Of a DNA stretch of 29,957 bases, positions 14,584-21,973 are shown in pieces. A program made the position numbers and the translations under genes. The stretch is from the IMG/VR virus record IMGVR_UViG_3300030399_000064, positions 1 to 29,957 of that record; one strand, written 5' to 3'. The number at the start of each line of letters is the position of its first letter. Positions within the stretch are counted from its first letter, which is position 1. Below the pieces are notes generated by a model. That model saw only the letters and a program-made list of their open reading frames with translations. It was not told where the DNA came from and did no database searches. The DNA comes from a virus.

Positions 14584-14853
14584 TTGGATTTAAAAAAAGA
14601 ACTAGACAAAGAGGCCAAGGAGTCTCTCATCGATTCGCTCATTCATATGCGAAAAGAAATAGACACCTGGAGACGCGAATTCACTGAGGACTCATTTCTT
14701 GGAACATTTAAATTTATTCCAGAAAGAGACAAAAGAAGATTAGAAGCCTATTTTATGTCTATTCCTTCCTCAAGTTTCTCAACGCCCTGGAAAGAATGGG
14801 GTAATTGCATTTCAGCTTTACTCCAGCACAAGGAAGACTCCAATGAAAATTGA
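14584..14853 (+). CDS. Plus-strand protein of unknown function (89 residues)
   Basis: Start placed at TTG 14584 because GGAG lies seven bases before it; an upstream TTG has no ribosome site. A helical charged protein (LKKELDKEAKESLIDSLIHM, RDKRRLEAYFM). The stop overlaps the ATG of the next gene, so it is the first of three coupled plus-strand genes set into the minus-strand virion region. No family recognised. Confidence 0.55.
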   Translation: MDLKKELDKEAKESLIDSLIHMRKEIDTWRREFTEDSFLGTFKFIPERDKRRLEAYFMSIPSSSFSTPWKEWGNCISALLQHKEDSNEN

Positions 14854-15391
14854 CCCATTAGACGCCCATGACAGGCTCGAGTACTTCACTCAACAGGGAA
14901 TGCAAGTACCCGAATGCGCTCAAGATCTAATCAATCAGAAGCCATTCGGCGACCATCCCTTCTACATCTTCTGTCATCCGAGGACGGATGAGGATGGAGT
15001 AAGCAAGAGGTACATCTGGTCTCCCTGGATTTGGAAACCGAGAGCACAGACAAATTCCGCGCTTTACAAAGCTTATCCGGGAAGTGATATCGTTAAGATC
15101 ATGTGGATTATCCCTCCGAGAGAAATGTGGAAGGTTTACGAAGCGGGAAATCTGTTCGAGAATGAGATCATCGTGAATAGCACTTACCTTTACGACTATA
15201 ACATTCCAAAGCTAGAGGCGCCAGAGCCCGACGATCCAACGCCAGAGAGAGCACAGCAGATCGCATTTGAATATCAGCCACAGCTATTCAAGAGAGAAAC
15301 ACTTCCGAAGGAGTTGCAGGCGGTGTGGGACAGGAAGATGAATGAAAATAAAAGAAAAAATGATGAAGCAAAATACAAAGAAAATAGTTGA
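14843..15391 (+). CDS. Plus-strand protein of unknown function (182 residues)
   Basis: Ribosome site AAGGAAG before ATG 14843. Contains a Trp/Pro-rich core (YIFCHPRTDEDGVSKRYIWS, WIWKPRAQTNSALYKAYPGS, IVKIMWIIPPREMWKVYEAG) and a charged Lys/Glu-rich tail. The aromatic core suggests a compact alpha/beta protein. I do not recognise the family. Overlaps both neighbours, so it is part of a coupled three-gene unit. Confidence 0.65.
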   Translation: MKIDPLDAHDRLEYFTQQGMQVPECAQDLINQKPFGDHPFYIFCHPRTDEDGVSKRYIWSPWIWKPRAQTNSALYKAYPGSDIVKIMWIIPPREMWKVYEAGNLFENEIIVNSTYLYDYNIPKLEAPEPDDPTPERAQQIAFEYQPQLFKRETLPKELQAVWDRKMNENKRKNDEAKYKENS

Positions 15392-15638
15392 GATTCAATG
15401 TACATTGGACGTTTCGGAGGCCCTCATGTTTCATGAAGGCAGGAAATTTATTGCGACGCTTAATCCGGAGGTTCATCCAGAGGAAAAAAGTCTTTTTGAC
15501 GCACTAAGAGAGTGTGCTGAGTTGCGCATTTCTGTTCAGATCGACGCTCCTTTATTAGCACAATATAAGGAGAGGGTGAAAGAGGACCAGAAGGACCGGG
15601 AAGGAACCTTAAAGGCTTCCTTCAAACAACACTCCTAG
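15342..15638 (+). CDS. Plus-strand protein of unknown function (about 92-98 residues)
   Basis: The start is uncertain: ATG 15342 has AGGAAG four bases away, while ATG 15360 and 15363 are also possible. The body IVEIQCTLDVSEALMFHEG, SLFDALRECAELRISVQIDA and a Lys/Glu-rich C-terminus look like a small alpha/beta protein. The last 17 bases overlap the convergent gene at 15622-15834. No family recognised. Confidence 0.5.
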   Translation: MKIKEKMMKQNTKKIVEIQCTLDVSEALMFHEGRKFIATLNPEVHPEEKSLFDALRECAELRISVQIDAPLLAQYKERVKEDQKDREGTLKASFKQHS

Positions 15639-15834
15639 GCTTCGTCCCCAGCTGCTTCCGATTCACAGGGCGAAATCCCATCGTTGAACTCCCATCCCTA
15701 ATTTTCCCCACGGGGTTTTTGGAGGCACGTCCATAATAATCGCCCATCCCATGAGTGGTGAACTGGGTATGGGCTTGTCTTACTTTAGGTCGTGAGGTCT
15801 TTAACGGCGTATCGCCTCGTCGGAGAGGAAACAT
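15622..15834 (-). CDS. Small basic protein of the virion operon
   Basis: 70 residues, Arg/Lys/Gly-rich (MFPLRRGDTPLKTSRPKVR, HGMGDYYGRASKNPVGKIRD), ribosome site AGGAG at ideal distance. Its ATG lies inside the end of the 78-residue gene upstream (34-base overlap). Similar in style to that neighbour (both have RPVGR/NPVGK-type and YG.G motifs). Possibly a minor head protein; function unknown. Confidence 0.55.
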   Translation of the reverse strand: MFPLRRGDTPLKTSRPKVRQAHTQFTTHGMGDYYGRASKNPVGKIRDGSSTMGFRPVNRKQLGTKPRSVV

Positions 15835-16037
15835 ACTGACTCCTGTGGAATAGGACCTTTAGCCATAGACCGCGGATCGAAACGCCCTACTGGAGTTCTG
15901 AAGCCCACGCCATAAGAATCGCCAGCAGGCATATAACGACCCGTAGTTGCCCGTTCTTTTCGAGGATCTGCGAATTCAATGTCGGCCACTCGCTCTTTAT
16001 ATGCGATGGGATCGTGAAGGACTTTTTCTTTGCTCAT
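15801..16037 (-). CDS. Small virion-operon protein (78 residues)
   Basis: MSKEKVLHDPIAYKERVADI then GRYMPAGDSYGVGFRTPVGR: basic N-terminus and a Gly/Pro/Arg middle. GAGG precedes ATG 16037. Located between portal-side and scaffold genes. Unrecognised family. Confidence 0.55.
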   Translation of the reverse strand: MSKEKVLHDPIAYKERVADIEFADPRKERATTGRYMPAGDSYGVGFRTPVGRFDPRSMAKGPIPQESVCFLSDEAIRR

Positions 16038-16070
16038 ATAACCTCAGTTGTCCGGTTTTTCCGGTTAGCT

Positions 16071-16097
16071 GAACTATACGGAATTTCCGTACAGTTC
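16071..16097. promoter_or_regulatory. 27-bp interrupted palindrome
   Basis: Arms GAACT-A-TACGGAA and TTCCGTA-C-AGTTC around one central T: 12 of 13 arm positions pair. A one-base centre makes this more like a protein-binding operator or cruciform than an RNA hairpin. It sits 34 bp upstream of the 78-residue gene, next to a CCGG-TTTTT-CCGG repeat (16052-16064). Confidence 0.4.
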
Positions 16098-16346
16098 AAA
16101 TGACGCATTTGACTCGGGTCAGCCTTCGCCTCTGGCAGGGATCAATGCGCAATCTCCCTTGAGTCGACCAGGGATTACCACGCGCTAGCGCACAATGCAC
16201 CCAGTCACGTGCCCTCTCAAACTGTGGGATGAAGGGGCGTCCACCCTTTTTAACTTGACGGCACCTACCGCTGCACATCCCACCTAACTAAAGAGGGGTC
16301 TGTGTGTATTTACCACATGCGATGCTAGCAACCGACCCCTAACTTC
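16098..16346 (-). other. Gene-free stretch with long-range pairings (structured RNA candidate)
   Basis: No convincing gene. Stems on either strand: GTGGGATG (16224-16231) with CATCCCAC (16276-16283), perfect 8 bp and enclosing AAGGG/CCCTT and CGG/CCG hairpins; GACTCGGGT (16111-16119) with ACCCAGTC (16199-16206), one bulge; AGGGGTC (16294-16300) with GACCCCT (16334-16340). Base composition is GC-richer than its surroundings. It could be a structured leader or independent RNA on the virion transcript. Not matched to any known RNA family by eye. Confidence 0.4.
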
Positions 16347-16559
16347 TTAATAGCGATAGCCAGATTTCATCGGCTGTTTCTTAATCTGCTTATCGCCTTC
16401 CATCTGAGATGCTTTGATCCTCTCGGTGGTATCTTCGTATTCTTTGATACCGCCGGAGCCCTCAGCGCTGTGATATTCTTTCAGATGAGTTTTGCTCTTC
16501 ATCGACATATCACTCGTGTGAGGATATCCCCCAAAATCATCGATTCTTTGGCCAGCCAT
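16347..16559 (-). CDS. Small charged protein of the virion operon (70 residues)
   Basis: MAGQRIDDFGGYPHTSDMSM then KEYHSAEGSGGIKEYEDTTE and a Lys-rich C-terminus. GAGGTG ribosome site before ATG 16559. It is the first gene downstream of a good minus-strand promoter (16591-16618), which suggests it is expressed. No family recognised. Confidence 0.55.
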   Translation of the reverse strand: MAGQRIDDFGGYPHTSDMSMKSKTHLKEYHSAEGSGGIKEYEDTTERIKASQMEGDKQIKKQPMKSGYRY

Positions 16560-16590
16560 GATACACCTCGAGGTTAGCTGTTTGATTTTT

Positions 16591-16618
16591 ATTATACGCT
16601 TGAGGAAATGTTTGGCAA
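16591..16618 (-). promoter_or_regulatory. Sigma70-type promoter, minus strand
   Basis: TTGCCA (16618-16613), 16-bp spacer, TATAAT (16596-16591), 32 bp before the ATG at 16559. Five of six -35 bases and all -10 bases match consensus. It would start transcription of the small virion genes and perhaps the scaffold/capsid block beyond. Confidence 0.7.
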
Positions 16619-16796
16619 GTGGTCAAAAAGACTGAGTTCCGTCCGTAGGAGTGTAAAGACTCCATCTAACGCTAGTCTTACGGCACTTAGGCAAGGTTAT
16701 TTTCAGCTTTTAAATCACTGATCCTTAACGTTGCTTTTTACCATCTCTGAAATTCGACCAAAAATGGCGATGAAGTGGCCGCTTGTTTCTTATCTA
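16619..16796. other. Gene-poor stretch with a remnant of the 80-residue gene start
   Basis: Directly after the methyltransferase stop, a 20-codon minus-strand frame (16800-16738) begins MIDKKQ, echoing MIDPKQ at the start of the gene at 18490. It is probably a truncated copy left by the duplication described for 16796-16821. A GGAGT/ACTCC hairpin lies near 16653-16668. Nothing else is recognised. Confidence 0.45.
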
Positions 16797-16821
16797 TCAT
16801 TGTCCTTGCGCCTGTTGTGGA
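16796..16821. repeat. 26-bp direct repeat, copy 1
   Basis: Identical to 18486-18511. It encodes the last residues PQQAQGQ and the stop of the methyltransferase, exactly as the second copy encodes the last residues of the portal. The pair bounds a 1.69-kb segment holding the methyltransferase, its nested HNH gene and an 80-residue gene. Confidence 0.85.
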
Positions 16822-18299
16822 ATGTAAGACTCAACGCGTTTTTTGGAGATCTCGACATATTCAGGTTGTTTCTCGATGCCGATTGCTGATATGCCTAACT
16901 GTTTGGCCGCTAGGATCGTACTGCCTGATCCAGCGAAGGGGTCCAGGATTAGTGCGTTTGTGGGGGGCGCGACGAGGGTGATGAGATAGCGCATGAGTGC
17001 GAGGGGTTTAACAGTCGGATGAGTCGACTTTCTTTCTTTCCAGTTTTCTTCGTCGCTTATTAAAGATAGCATTTTCAACGCAACATTGCTTACACCAAGG
17101 GCTGATACCATCTCGCCGTTTGTAATAAGACGTTGAAACATCTTTTTCAACTCCACATTTACAACACGGTTTGATCCAATTTCCAACCACGAGCCGACAT
17201 CCCGAATGAATTCGTTTGTGGGTGAGAGCATCAACAAGTTCGAGGTTTTCGATTCGATTATCTGTCTTATCTTCGTTTTTATGATGGATGAAAAATCCTT
17301 GTGGAACTGGACCGTGATGCTTCCTCCAGACACGTCGATGCTCAAATGTTCTATTAATCCGTATATATCCCTTTTTAGTAACTCCGCCGCTACCGTACTT
17401 TCTTCGAGCCATAGATCCCTTGTTTGATCTATATCATGTTTCACTGTTAGATAACAGTCAAGCCCCTCATTCCTTTCGCGCGATGAGGTTTTGGGGCAGT
17501 AGAAGAAACGGGATGCACCGCCGGATGATGCTTCGAATGAGTTTATGTTTTTAGCTGCTCGTTTCCCGTATACCTTATTTTGAGACTCGCCTTCCAAATA
17601 TCCCTTGTGCGATCCGCTCTTCAAAATCCCACTCTGCTGATCGAGAAGCCGCGCCGCTTCCTCATCGAAGATAACGTTGGCTGGCCAGCGACCTTTTGGG
17701 GAATTAGTCGGAGTAAATCCTCTGCCTTCGGTGTACATTCCTTGGCGCTCATTCAAGAAAGATTCGCCACGCCCTTTAACCTCTGCTCTATAATGCTCAC
17801 CATCGGAAGGAACCCTACACCCATCAATATTAATCCCCGCCTGTCCCCATTTCTCTGCGTTCTGGGCGAATGTGCCGTCGATAGGCTTCATGGCCATTAT
17901 GCACGGTTCCCAAGCAGGCTTAAGAGCTGTGCCAAATCCTTCGATTCCAAAATGATTATGACTTTTTGGGAATCCACTTCCATAAAGATAACTTATGCAA
18001 TCTCGAATCTCCCACCCTGCGTCTTCAATTGCACAAGTGAGGCGATGAAATGTTCTAGTTCCTCCCATCGACACAAGAAATGCTCCCGGCTTTGAGATGC
18101 GAAGAGCCTCTTTCCAAAACTCGATGCCAGGTGTTCCGTGATCCCAGTCTTTTCCCATGAACTTGAGGCCGTAAGGAGGATCGGTGACAATCGAGCTAAA
18201 ATGATTGGAGGGAAAGGTCTTCATTATCTCCAAACAGTCGCCTTCTATTATTGACCAAGTGGACACGGATCCATCCTTTTTAGGAAAGACTGAAGCCAC
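16797..18299 (-). CDS. Site-specific DNA methyltransferase (N6-adenine or N4-cytosine type), interrupted by an HNH gene
   Basis: 500 residues from a GTG start (18299, AAGG site). Motif IV TDPPYG lies near residues 39-44 and the SAM-binding motif DPFAGSGST near 459-467, the order of beta-class enzymes. STHPTVKPLALMRYL is the usual segment before motif I. Between GLDCYLT (about 287) and the HPTVKP block there is an extra region of about 140 codons absent from relatives; it is the DNA of the HNH gene read in another frame and happens to stay open. The last seven residues (PQQAQGQ) are borrowed from the portal 3' end. Likely protects phage DNA or alters its methylation; activity with the insert is uncertain. 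Confidence 0.8.
   Translation of the reverse strand: MASVFPKKDGSVSTWSIIEGDCLEIMKTFPSNHFSSIVTDPPYGLKFMGKDWDHGTPGIEFWKEALRISKPGAFLVSMGGTRTFHRLTCAIEDAGWEIRDCISYLYGSGFPKSHNHFGIEGFGTALKPAWEPCIMAMKPIDGTFAQNAEKWGQAGINIDGCRVPSDGEHYRAEVKGRGESFLNERQGMYTEGRGFTPTNSPKGRWPANVIFDEEAARLLDQQSGILKSGSHKGYLEGESQNKVYGKRAAKNINSFEASSGGASRFFYCPKTSSRERNEGLDCYLTVKHDIDQTRDLWLEESTVAAELLKRDIYGLIEHLSIDVSGGSITVQFHKDFSSIIKTKIRQIIESKTSNLLMLSPTNEFIRDVGSWLEIGSNRVVNVELKKMFQRLITNGEMVSALGVSNVALKMLSLISDEENWKERKSTHPTVKPLALMRYLITLVAPPTNALILDPFAGSGSTILAAKQLGISAIGIEKQPEYVEISKKRVESYIPQQAQGQ
17008..17412 (-). CDS. HNH endonuclease gene nested out of frame in the methyltransferase
   Basis: 134 residues. HNH core FIHHKNEDKTDNRIENLELV (His43-His44, Asn46, Asn52, Asn56) with the ALTHKRIHS tail of the HNH_3 type, then a zinc cluster with CCKC near 83 and CKQCC near 107. 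Ribosome site AAGGGA before ATG 17412. It occupies the extra segment of the methyltransferase in the same direction but a different frame. An 8-bp GACTGTTA occurs at both edges (near 17452-17459 and 17010-17017). No group I intron core is seen here, so it looks like a free-standing insertion. Confidence 0.8.
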   Translation of the reverse strand: MARRKYGSGGVTKKGYIRINRTFEHRRVWRKHHGPVPQGFFIHHKNEDKTDNRIENLELVDALTHKRIHSGCRLVVGNWIKPCCKCGVEKDVSTSYYKRRDGISPWCKQCCVENAIFNKRRRKLERKKVDSSDC

Positions 18300-18490
18300 T
18301 CAACCTTAGCCAGTATTTCCGCTTCAGTGAATCGAGTGTTTCCCTTAGCTTTACTTTCGTTTCGGATCTCTCGATAGCGCTTTTTGATCCAGAGCTTTTC
18401 TTTTTTAACCTCTGGCTCTTCCAAGATGGCTGGAGTGGGATGACATAGGAGAACCTTAACGATGAATTCACATTGTTTCGGATCGATCAT
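18248..18490 (-). CDS. Small protein of unknown function between portal and methyltransferase
   Basis: 80 residues: MIDPKQCEFIVKVLLCHPTP, a Lys/Glu-rich helix (PEVKKEKLWIKKRYREIRNE), and a C-terminal helix (RFTEAEILAKVEWLQSFL). Its ATG overlaps the portal stop (ATGA) and its end overlaps the methyltransferase start by 52 bases, so the three are coupled. No family recognised. A remnant of its start also lies beyond the methyltransferase. Confidence 0.6.
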   Translation of the reverse strand: MIDPKQCEFIVKVLLCHPTPAILEEPEVKKEKLWIKKRYREIRNESKAKGNTRFTEAEILAKVEWLQSFLKRMDPCPLGQ

Positions 18491-18511
18491 TGTCCTTGCG
18501 CCTGTTGTGGA
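18486..18511. repeat. 26-bp direct repeat, copy 2 (portal 3' end)
   Basis: Identical to 16796-16821. Here it encodes the natural C-terminus of the portal (NPQQAQGQ) and the start codon of the next gene. It is the likely original, because it matches the Gln-rich portal tail, and copy 1 the duplicate. Confidence 0.85.
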
Positions 18512-20595
18512 TTTCCTAAGCCGTTCGCCATCATTTGAGCCACAAAATCATTAGCCAGTGACTGCCTACGCACATCGATCTTGGCTTGCATCTCTTTGCC
18601 TTCATCTTCTCTTTCGAGAGTTTTTAGTTCATTCATCTTCAAATGCGCTTCCAGTTCACCGTATTTGCTGGTTACCTCTACAAGCTTTTCAAGAGCTTCG
18701 GCTTTCGCTTTCGCCGACATGGAGTCGTTTCTAGCTATCATGCTTAGCCGCTCTTCGAACAGGCCGATATTTGAATCTACACGACCTTGTCGCTCTTTGG
18801 CGCTGGATATGTTCAACACCGCTTTGCTGTAAAGCTCTTTTACTTTTGCTTCCTCGAGTACATGAGACACATTCTGCGCGTGTTCAGCTGCCGCTGCCTG
18901 AGCCTGTTCTTGTTTCGCGAGGATCTCGATAAGTTCGTTTTTGCCTTGGATGACCGCTCTTTTGGCGATTTCGGACGGAGGAATTACCCCTCCGAGCGCT
19001 TGGTTGAGTTCCATCCATTGCATGAACTCTTGTTGTTTCTGAGTAGCGGTGTTGAGACCTTCTTCCACTACTACTTGGCAGCGCGAGAAAACATGCGAAT
19101 AAAAATAGGGGGAGGGCTCTTCACCGATGAGAAGCCCAACCTTAGCCGCATTCCAATTGTTTTGGATGATCTGAAGAAGCCGCTCTCCTAGAAGCTTTAG
19201 AGAATAGTCCCATTGGTCGAAGTACTTCTGCAGGACCATAAGATTTGCAGCCTGCTTGATTAGAAGAGTTAGTCCGCTCATCTGCTTCATATCGTCTCCA
19301 GCCCACGACTCGAGATTAACTCCAGAGGTGCTGAAGATAAGATTGGAGAGCTGATCGGCTAATTGCATGGTGGACGCAGGCACCGAGGAAGGAAGAATCT
19401 TCTCAACGTCGGTCATCTCATACCCTTCATTGATAATGATATCCCATCCTTGACCGGACTTCTTGAGGTTGTCTTCGTTGCCGACAGCTCCGATCTTGCG
19501 CTTCCAGCCTGCATTGATGGTCGCTTCTTCTATGTCATTGGCGATTATGATTTTACGATTCATCAAAAATTGAGGATCACGCATCGTACGCACCAGAGAA
19601 CGAGCGCGAAGATCGTAATAATTGATATGAGGCTCATAATTCCAAAAAACAGGAATAAAAGGACAATCATCAAACCCCAGAGGATTATCGCCTTGAAACA
19701 TGAGTTGATCATTGAGAACAACTGCCAATTTCCAGGTGGGAACTTCCACATTCACAATCTCCATGTCGGGAATGTTATACAGAATCTGATCTAGATCTGC
19801 GCTTTTTTCAGAGAAATCAAAAAACTGATTCCGGGATCTAGAGTACAAGCGTTTTCTCCTACGCTTCCACTTGTACCACACGTAGGAGAGCACCATGAGA
19901 TCATTTCGGGCCATATTGTAATTTTCAGGTAAGAAGTAGAATGACCCATACCGTTGAGGTGTCCCAGCCATTGGCGCGATATTTTGAATTTTGTCAGGGA
20001 ATCGATCTTCGGCCTCCTTCTTAGAAATGTACTCCTGGCACCAGACGAATTGAGCGTCGGACATATCGGGTTCACGAAAATAAGGATCTACCAGGAACGC
20101 GTTATACTCCCAGACTTTAAGTTTGAGCGCTCCCTGAGCGGGGTCATTCCCCATGTAACTGAGATAGGGTTGCGCAAGAACCATTCCAGAAACGGCGGCT
20201 AATTCGCATGCCTTGGAGAATCCCTCGTTGATACCCTCGGAATTACAAAGATGCGTCACCATTCGGGTGTATTGATCCGTAGTCTGCGTATCGGCGCCTT
20301 CGCATGGGATATAGTTAATCGACTTGCGGTGTTGCCGTTGGTAGCCAGTCACCATGTTGATCGGTTGCTGGATCAGGTTGAAATAGAAGTTCTGATAGCT
20401 AAACGATGGCGTAAAGTTAAAATAGCGGTTTATGAACGTTTGCGAGCCGGCATAAAAGAGAGTGTCAATGTTAGACTGATTCCATCGCGCCTGTTCGATT
20501 GGCTGGAATTTCGAATAGAGATTGTCGAGCCACTGCCTTACATTGCCCTGGTTAGGTTCGAGGGCATTGTTCCACGGTGGATAATAAAAGCTCAA
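18487..20595 (-). CDS. Portal protein (P22 gp1-like)
   Basis: 702 residues, close to the P22 portal length (725). TTG start at 20595 with a strong AGGAGG. N-terminal NFYFNLIQQPINMVTGYQRQ (about 69-88) is the characteristic helical segment, followed by VWEYNAFLVDPYFREPDMSD (about 163-182), the FIPVFWNYEPHINYY region, an MRDPQFLMNRKIIIANDIEE stretch and a long helical barrel-like C-terminus rich in Gln, Ala and Glu. The protein forms the dodecameric vertex for DNA entry and the terminase docking site. A 37-codon frame and a palindrome precede it. Confidence 0.85.
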   Translation of the reverse strand: MSFYYPPWNNALEPNQGNVRQWLDNLYSKFQPIEQARWNQSNIDTLFYAGSQTFINRYFNFTPSFSYQNFYFNLIQQPINMVTGYQRQHRKSINYIPCEGADTQTTDQYTRMVTHLCNSEGINEGFSKACELAAVSGMVLAQPYLSYMGNDPAQGALKLKVWEYNAFLVDPYFREPDMSDAQFVWCQEYISKKEAEDRFPDKIQNIAPMAGTPQRYGSFYFLPENYNMARNDLMVLSYVWYKWKRRRKRLYSRSRNQFFDFSEKSADLDQILYNIPDMEIVNVEVPTWKLAVVLNDQLMFQGDNPLGFDDCPFIPVFWNYEPHINYYDLRARSLVRTMRDPQFLMNRKIIIANDIEEATINAGWKRKIGAVGNEDNLKKSGQGWDIIINEGYEMTDVEKILPSSVPASTMQLADQLSNLIFSTSGVNLESWAGDDMKQMSGLTLLIKQAANLMVLQKYFDQWDYSLKLLGERLLQIIQNNWNAAKVGLLIGEEPSPYFYSHVFSRCQVVVEEGLNTATQKQQEFMQWMELNQALGGVIPPSEIAKRAVIQGKNELIEILAKQEQAQAAAAEHAQNVSHVLEEAKVKELYSKAVLNISSAKERQGRVDSNIGLFEERLSMIARNDSMSAKAKAEALEKLVEVTSKYGELEAHLKMNELKTLEREDEGKEMQAKIDVRRQSLANDFVAQMMANGLGNPQQAQGQ

Positions 20596-20610
20596 AAGAA
20601 CCTCCTAAAG

Positions 20611-20732
20611 TAAATATTTTACTTACTTACTTTATAGCCATGCTGCATCAAAAACTCAATGTAATGCTTGATTTTATCTTCCGCCCTCGGGCCTAGAGGT
20701 TGCCCATAAACTGAGAAAGCCCGATCTCTCAT
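20611..20732 (-). CDS. Short gene upstream of portal (37 residues), with a palindrome at its end
   Basis: ATG 20732 to TAA 20619: MRDRAFSVYGQPLGPRAEDK and a helical IEFLMQHGYKVSK tail. Only a weak GAGAG ribosome site. Just after its stop AGTAAA-TAT-TTTACT (about 20609-20623) forms an inverted repeat before the portal's AGGAGG. It may be a leader peptide or a small real gene; the palindrome could set portal expression. Confidence 0.45.
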
Positions 20733-20751
20733 CGATTAAAGGCTCTCTCAG

Positions 20752-20770
20752 AAACGTGGGTTCCACGTTT
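20752..20770 (-). terminator. Hairpin after the collagen-like fibre gene
   Basis: AAACGTGG-GTT-CCACGTTT, 8-bp stem with 3-base loop, lying six bases beyond the stop of the gene at 20776-21645. No long T tract follows on the minus strand, so it may only attenuate or stabilise the upstream message. Confidence 0.45.
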
Positions 20771-20775
20771 TACAA

Positions 20776-21645
20776 CTATTCTCTCACACAATTGATCACG
20801 ACAGACGCAATTGTGATTGGGAATACCGATCCATTAATTGCCGGGTTAAGATTGACCGAACTCACGGATGCGTTTCTTAAACGGAGAAGCGAATTTGCGG
20901 CCACCTTTACGATTACGCTGCCCGTGCTGTGACATGCGTCATCAGACGTAGCTTGCGTAAAGCCAGAGTAAATACTTCCCGGGACCAACGCCCCGTTAAG
21001 CCAAAACCCGAAACTCCAGGAGGGAACAGGATTAGGGATAGGAGCGGCGAAAATAATAGCGCCCTGTAATTCCCAAGAGAGTGCATAAGTTCCTGATTTT
21101 AGGAATTTAATGTCCCCAGTGGTTGCAGCAAGAGTCAAATCAAAGTCCGAAGTATACGGAGCTGATTGAATGACTGCTTTTACAGCCGCTTGGGCTTGAG
21201 CTTGAGTGCCGCCGGCCGTAAGAACTGCGGCCCGAGCGTCTTTAGCTCCCTGATCGAATGATTTACCTATATCTGCAACGACGGCAACTGAAGCAGCAGC
21301 TCCCATGGCAGGAGTTCCTCCGGCCGCAATAACGGCGCCAGAGGCCGCAGAAGCGGCGACGCCAGCTGTTACGGCAGTCATAACAGTGGTGCTAGCGTAA
21401 CTACCAGAGACCTCATTCTTAGCATCGAAGAGAACAGTATCGGTAGCAGATGCTTGGGGCCCGATTACCAAGGGTTTGGTGGCATAAACATTGGCAAATC
21501 TATCGCAACAACCACCTTTCCCTCCGTCACAGCATCCGTCATGACCACGCATTCCCTGTTGACCTTGAGGGCCTTGAATTCCTTGGACGCCCTGAGGTCC
21601 CTGGGGTCCGGCTGGACCTTGGGGACCGATTCCATCACAACACAT
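20776..21645 (-). CDS. Collagen-like fibre protein with a jelly-roll C-terminus
   Basis: 289 residues. The N-terminus carries ten-odd Gly-X-Y triplets (GPQGPAGPQGPQGVQGIQGP), then a Cys-rich hinge (CCDGGKGGCCD, about 38-48). An Ala-rich helical stretch (about 85-165) follows, then a beta domain (SGTYALSWELQG, WSFGFWLNGALVPGSIYSGF, SVIVKVAANSLLRLRN) like the trimeric BclA/C1q-type heads. It should form a trimeric fibre on the particle. The Gly-X-Y repeat needs no hydroxyproline. Located between portal and terminase, unusual for a receptor fibre. Confidence 0.75.
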   Translation of the reverse strand: MCCDGIGPQGPAGPQGPQGVQGIQGPQGQQGMRGHDGCCDGGKGGCCDRFANVYATKPLVIGPQASATDTVLFDAKNEVSGSYASTTVMTAVTAGVAASAASGAVIAAGGTPAMGAAASVAVVADIGKSFDQGAKDARAAVLTAGGTQAQAQAAVKAVIQSAPYTSDFDLTLAATTGDIKFLKSGTYALSWELQGAIIFAAPIPNPVPSWSFGFWLNGALVPGSIYSGFTQATSDDACHSTGSVIVKVAANSLLRLRNASVSSVNLNPAINGSVFPITIASVVINCVRE

Positions 21646-21742
21646 AAAAACCTCACGATTGGATGAGAGATCGAACCCTGGGTTGACCTCATCTTAGTCC
21701 CCTTCTTCTTAAATAGAAACTAACGAGAGAGGTAGTTGTGAT
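21646..21742. other. Leader region of the collagen-like gene
   Basis: A GATGAG/CTCATC hairpin with an inner AACC/GGTT repeat sits upstream of the GAGG site. The TTCGAT within it is not part of a tRNA, since no acceptor or anticodon arm can be drawn. No gene seen. Confidence 0.35.
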
Positions 21743-21973
21743 CTAGGGAATTAGGAAAGATTTTTCAGATCGAATGACCAAAGGACCGGAATCTTGCTTG
21801 ATGATGATGAGAGTGTTCCGGTCGTTATCTCTCTCCTCCATGCAAAAGAAAAACTCCTCCCAATTCATTCTGAGGCACTCTAGCACGGGTGTATCTGTAT
21901 CGATGACCATAATGTGACCTTTGCGTCTTTGGACCAATTCGGCGAGTTGCTCTTCTATTTCTTCTTCGGTCAT
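21743..21973 (-). CDS. Small acidic protein (76 residues)
   Basis: MTEEEIEEQLAELVQRRKGH followed by beta-like TDTPVLECLRMNWEEFFFCM and a C-terminal strand. The start overlaps the stop of the 69-residue gene (ATGA). No family recognised. Likely expressed with the terminase. Confidence 0.55.
   Translation of the reverse strand: MTEEEIEEQLAELVQRRKGHIMVIDTDTPVLECLRMNWEEFFFCMEERDNDRNTLIIIKQDSGPLVIRSEKSFLIP

Noticed and set aside
16096-16278. 60-residue minus-strand frame in the structured stretch
   Set aside because: Arg/Cys-rich composition without motif; the strong pairings of the DNA explain the region better.
17008-17452. Fifth group I intron in the methyltransferase gene
   Set aside because: An ACAAGGG is present near the HNH start, but no P1 guide pairing with a U.G end and no P7 strands of the GACTA/TAGTC type could be found.
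17580-18095. 171-residue plus-strand frame
   Set aside because: Antisense shadow of the conserved methyltransferase; no family pattern and no ribosome site.
21655-21700. tRNA suggested by GGGTTCGATCTC
   Set aside because: The T-stem does not pair properly and no acceptor, D or anticodon arm can be drawn; it is a simple leader hairpin.
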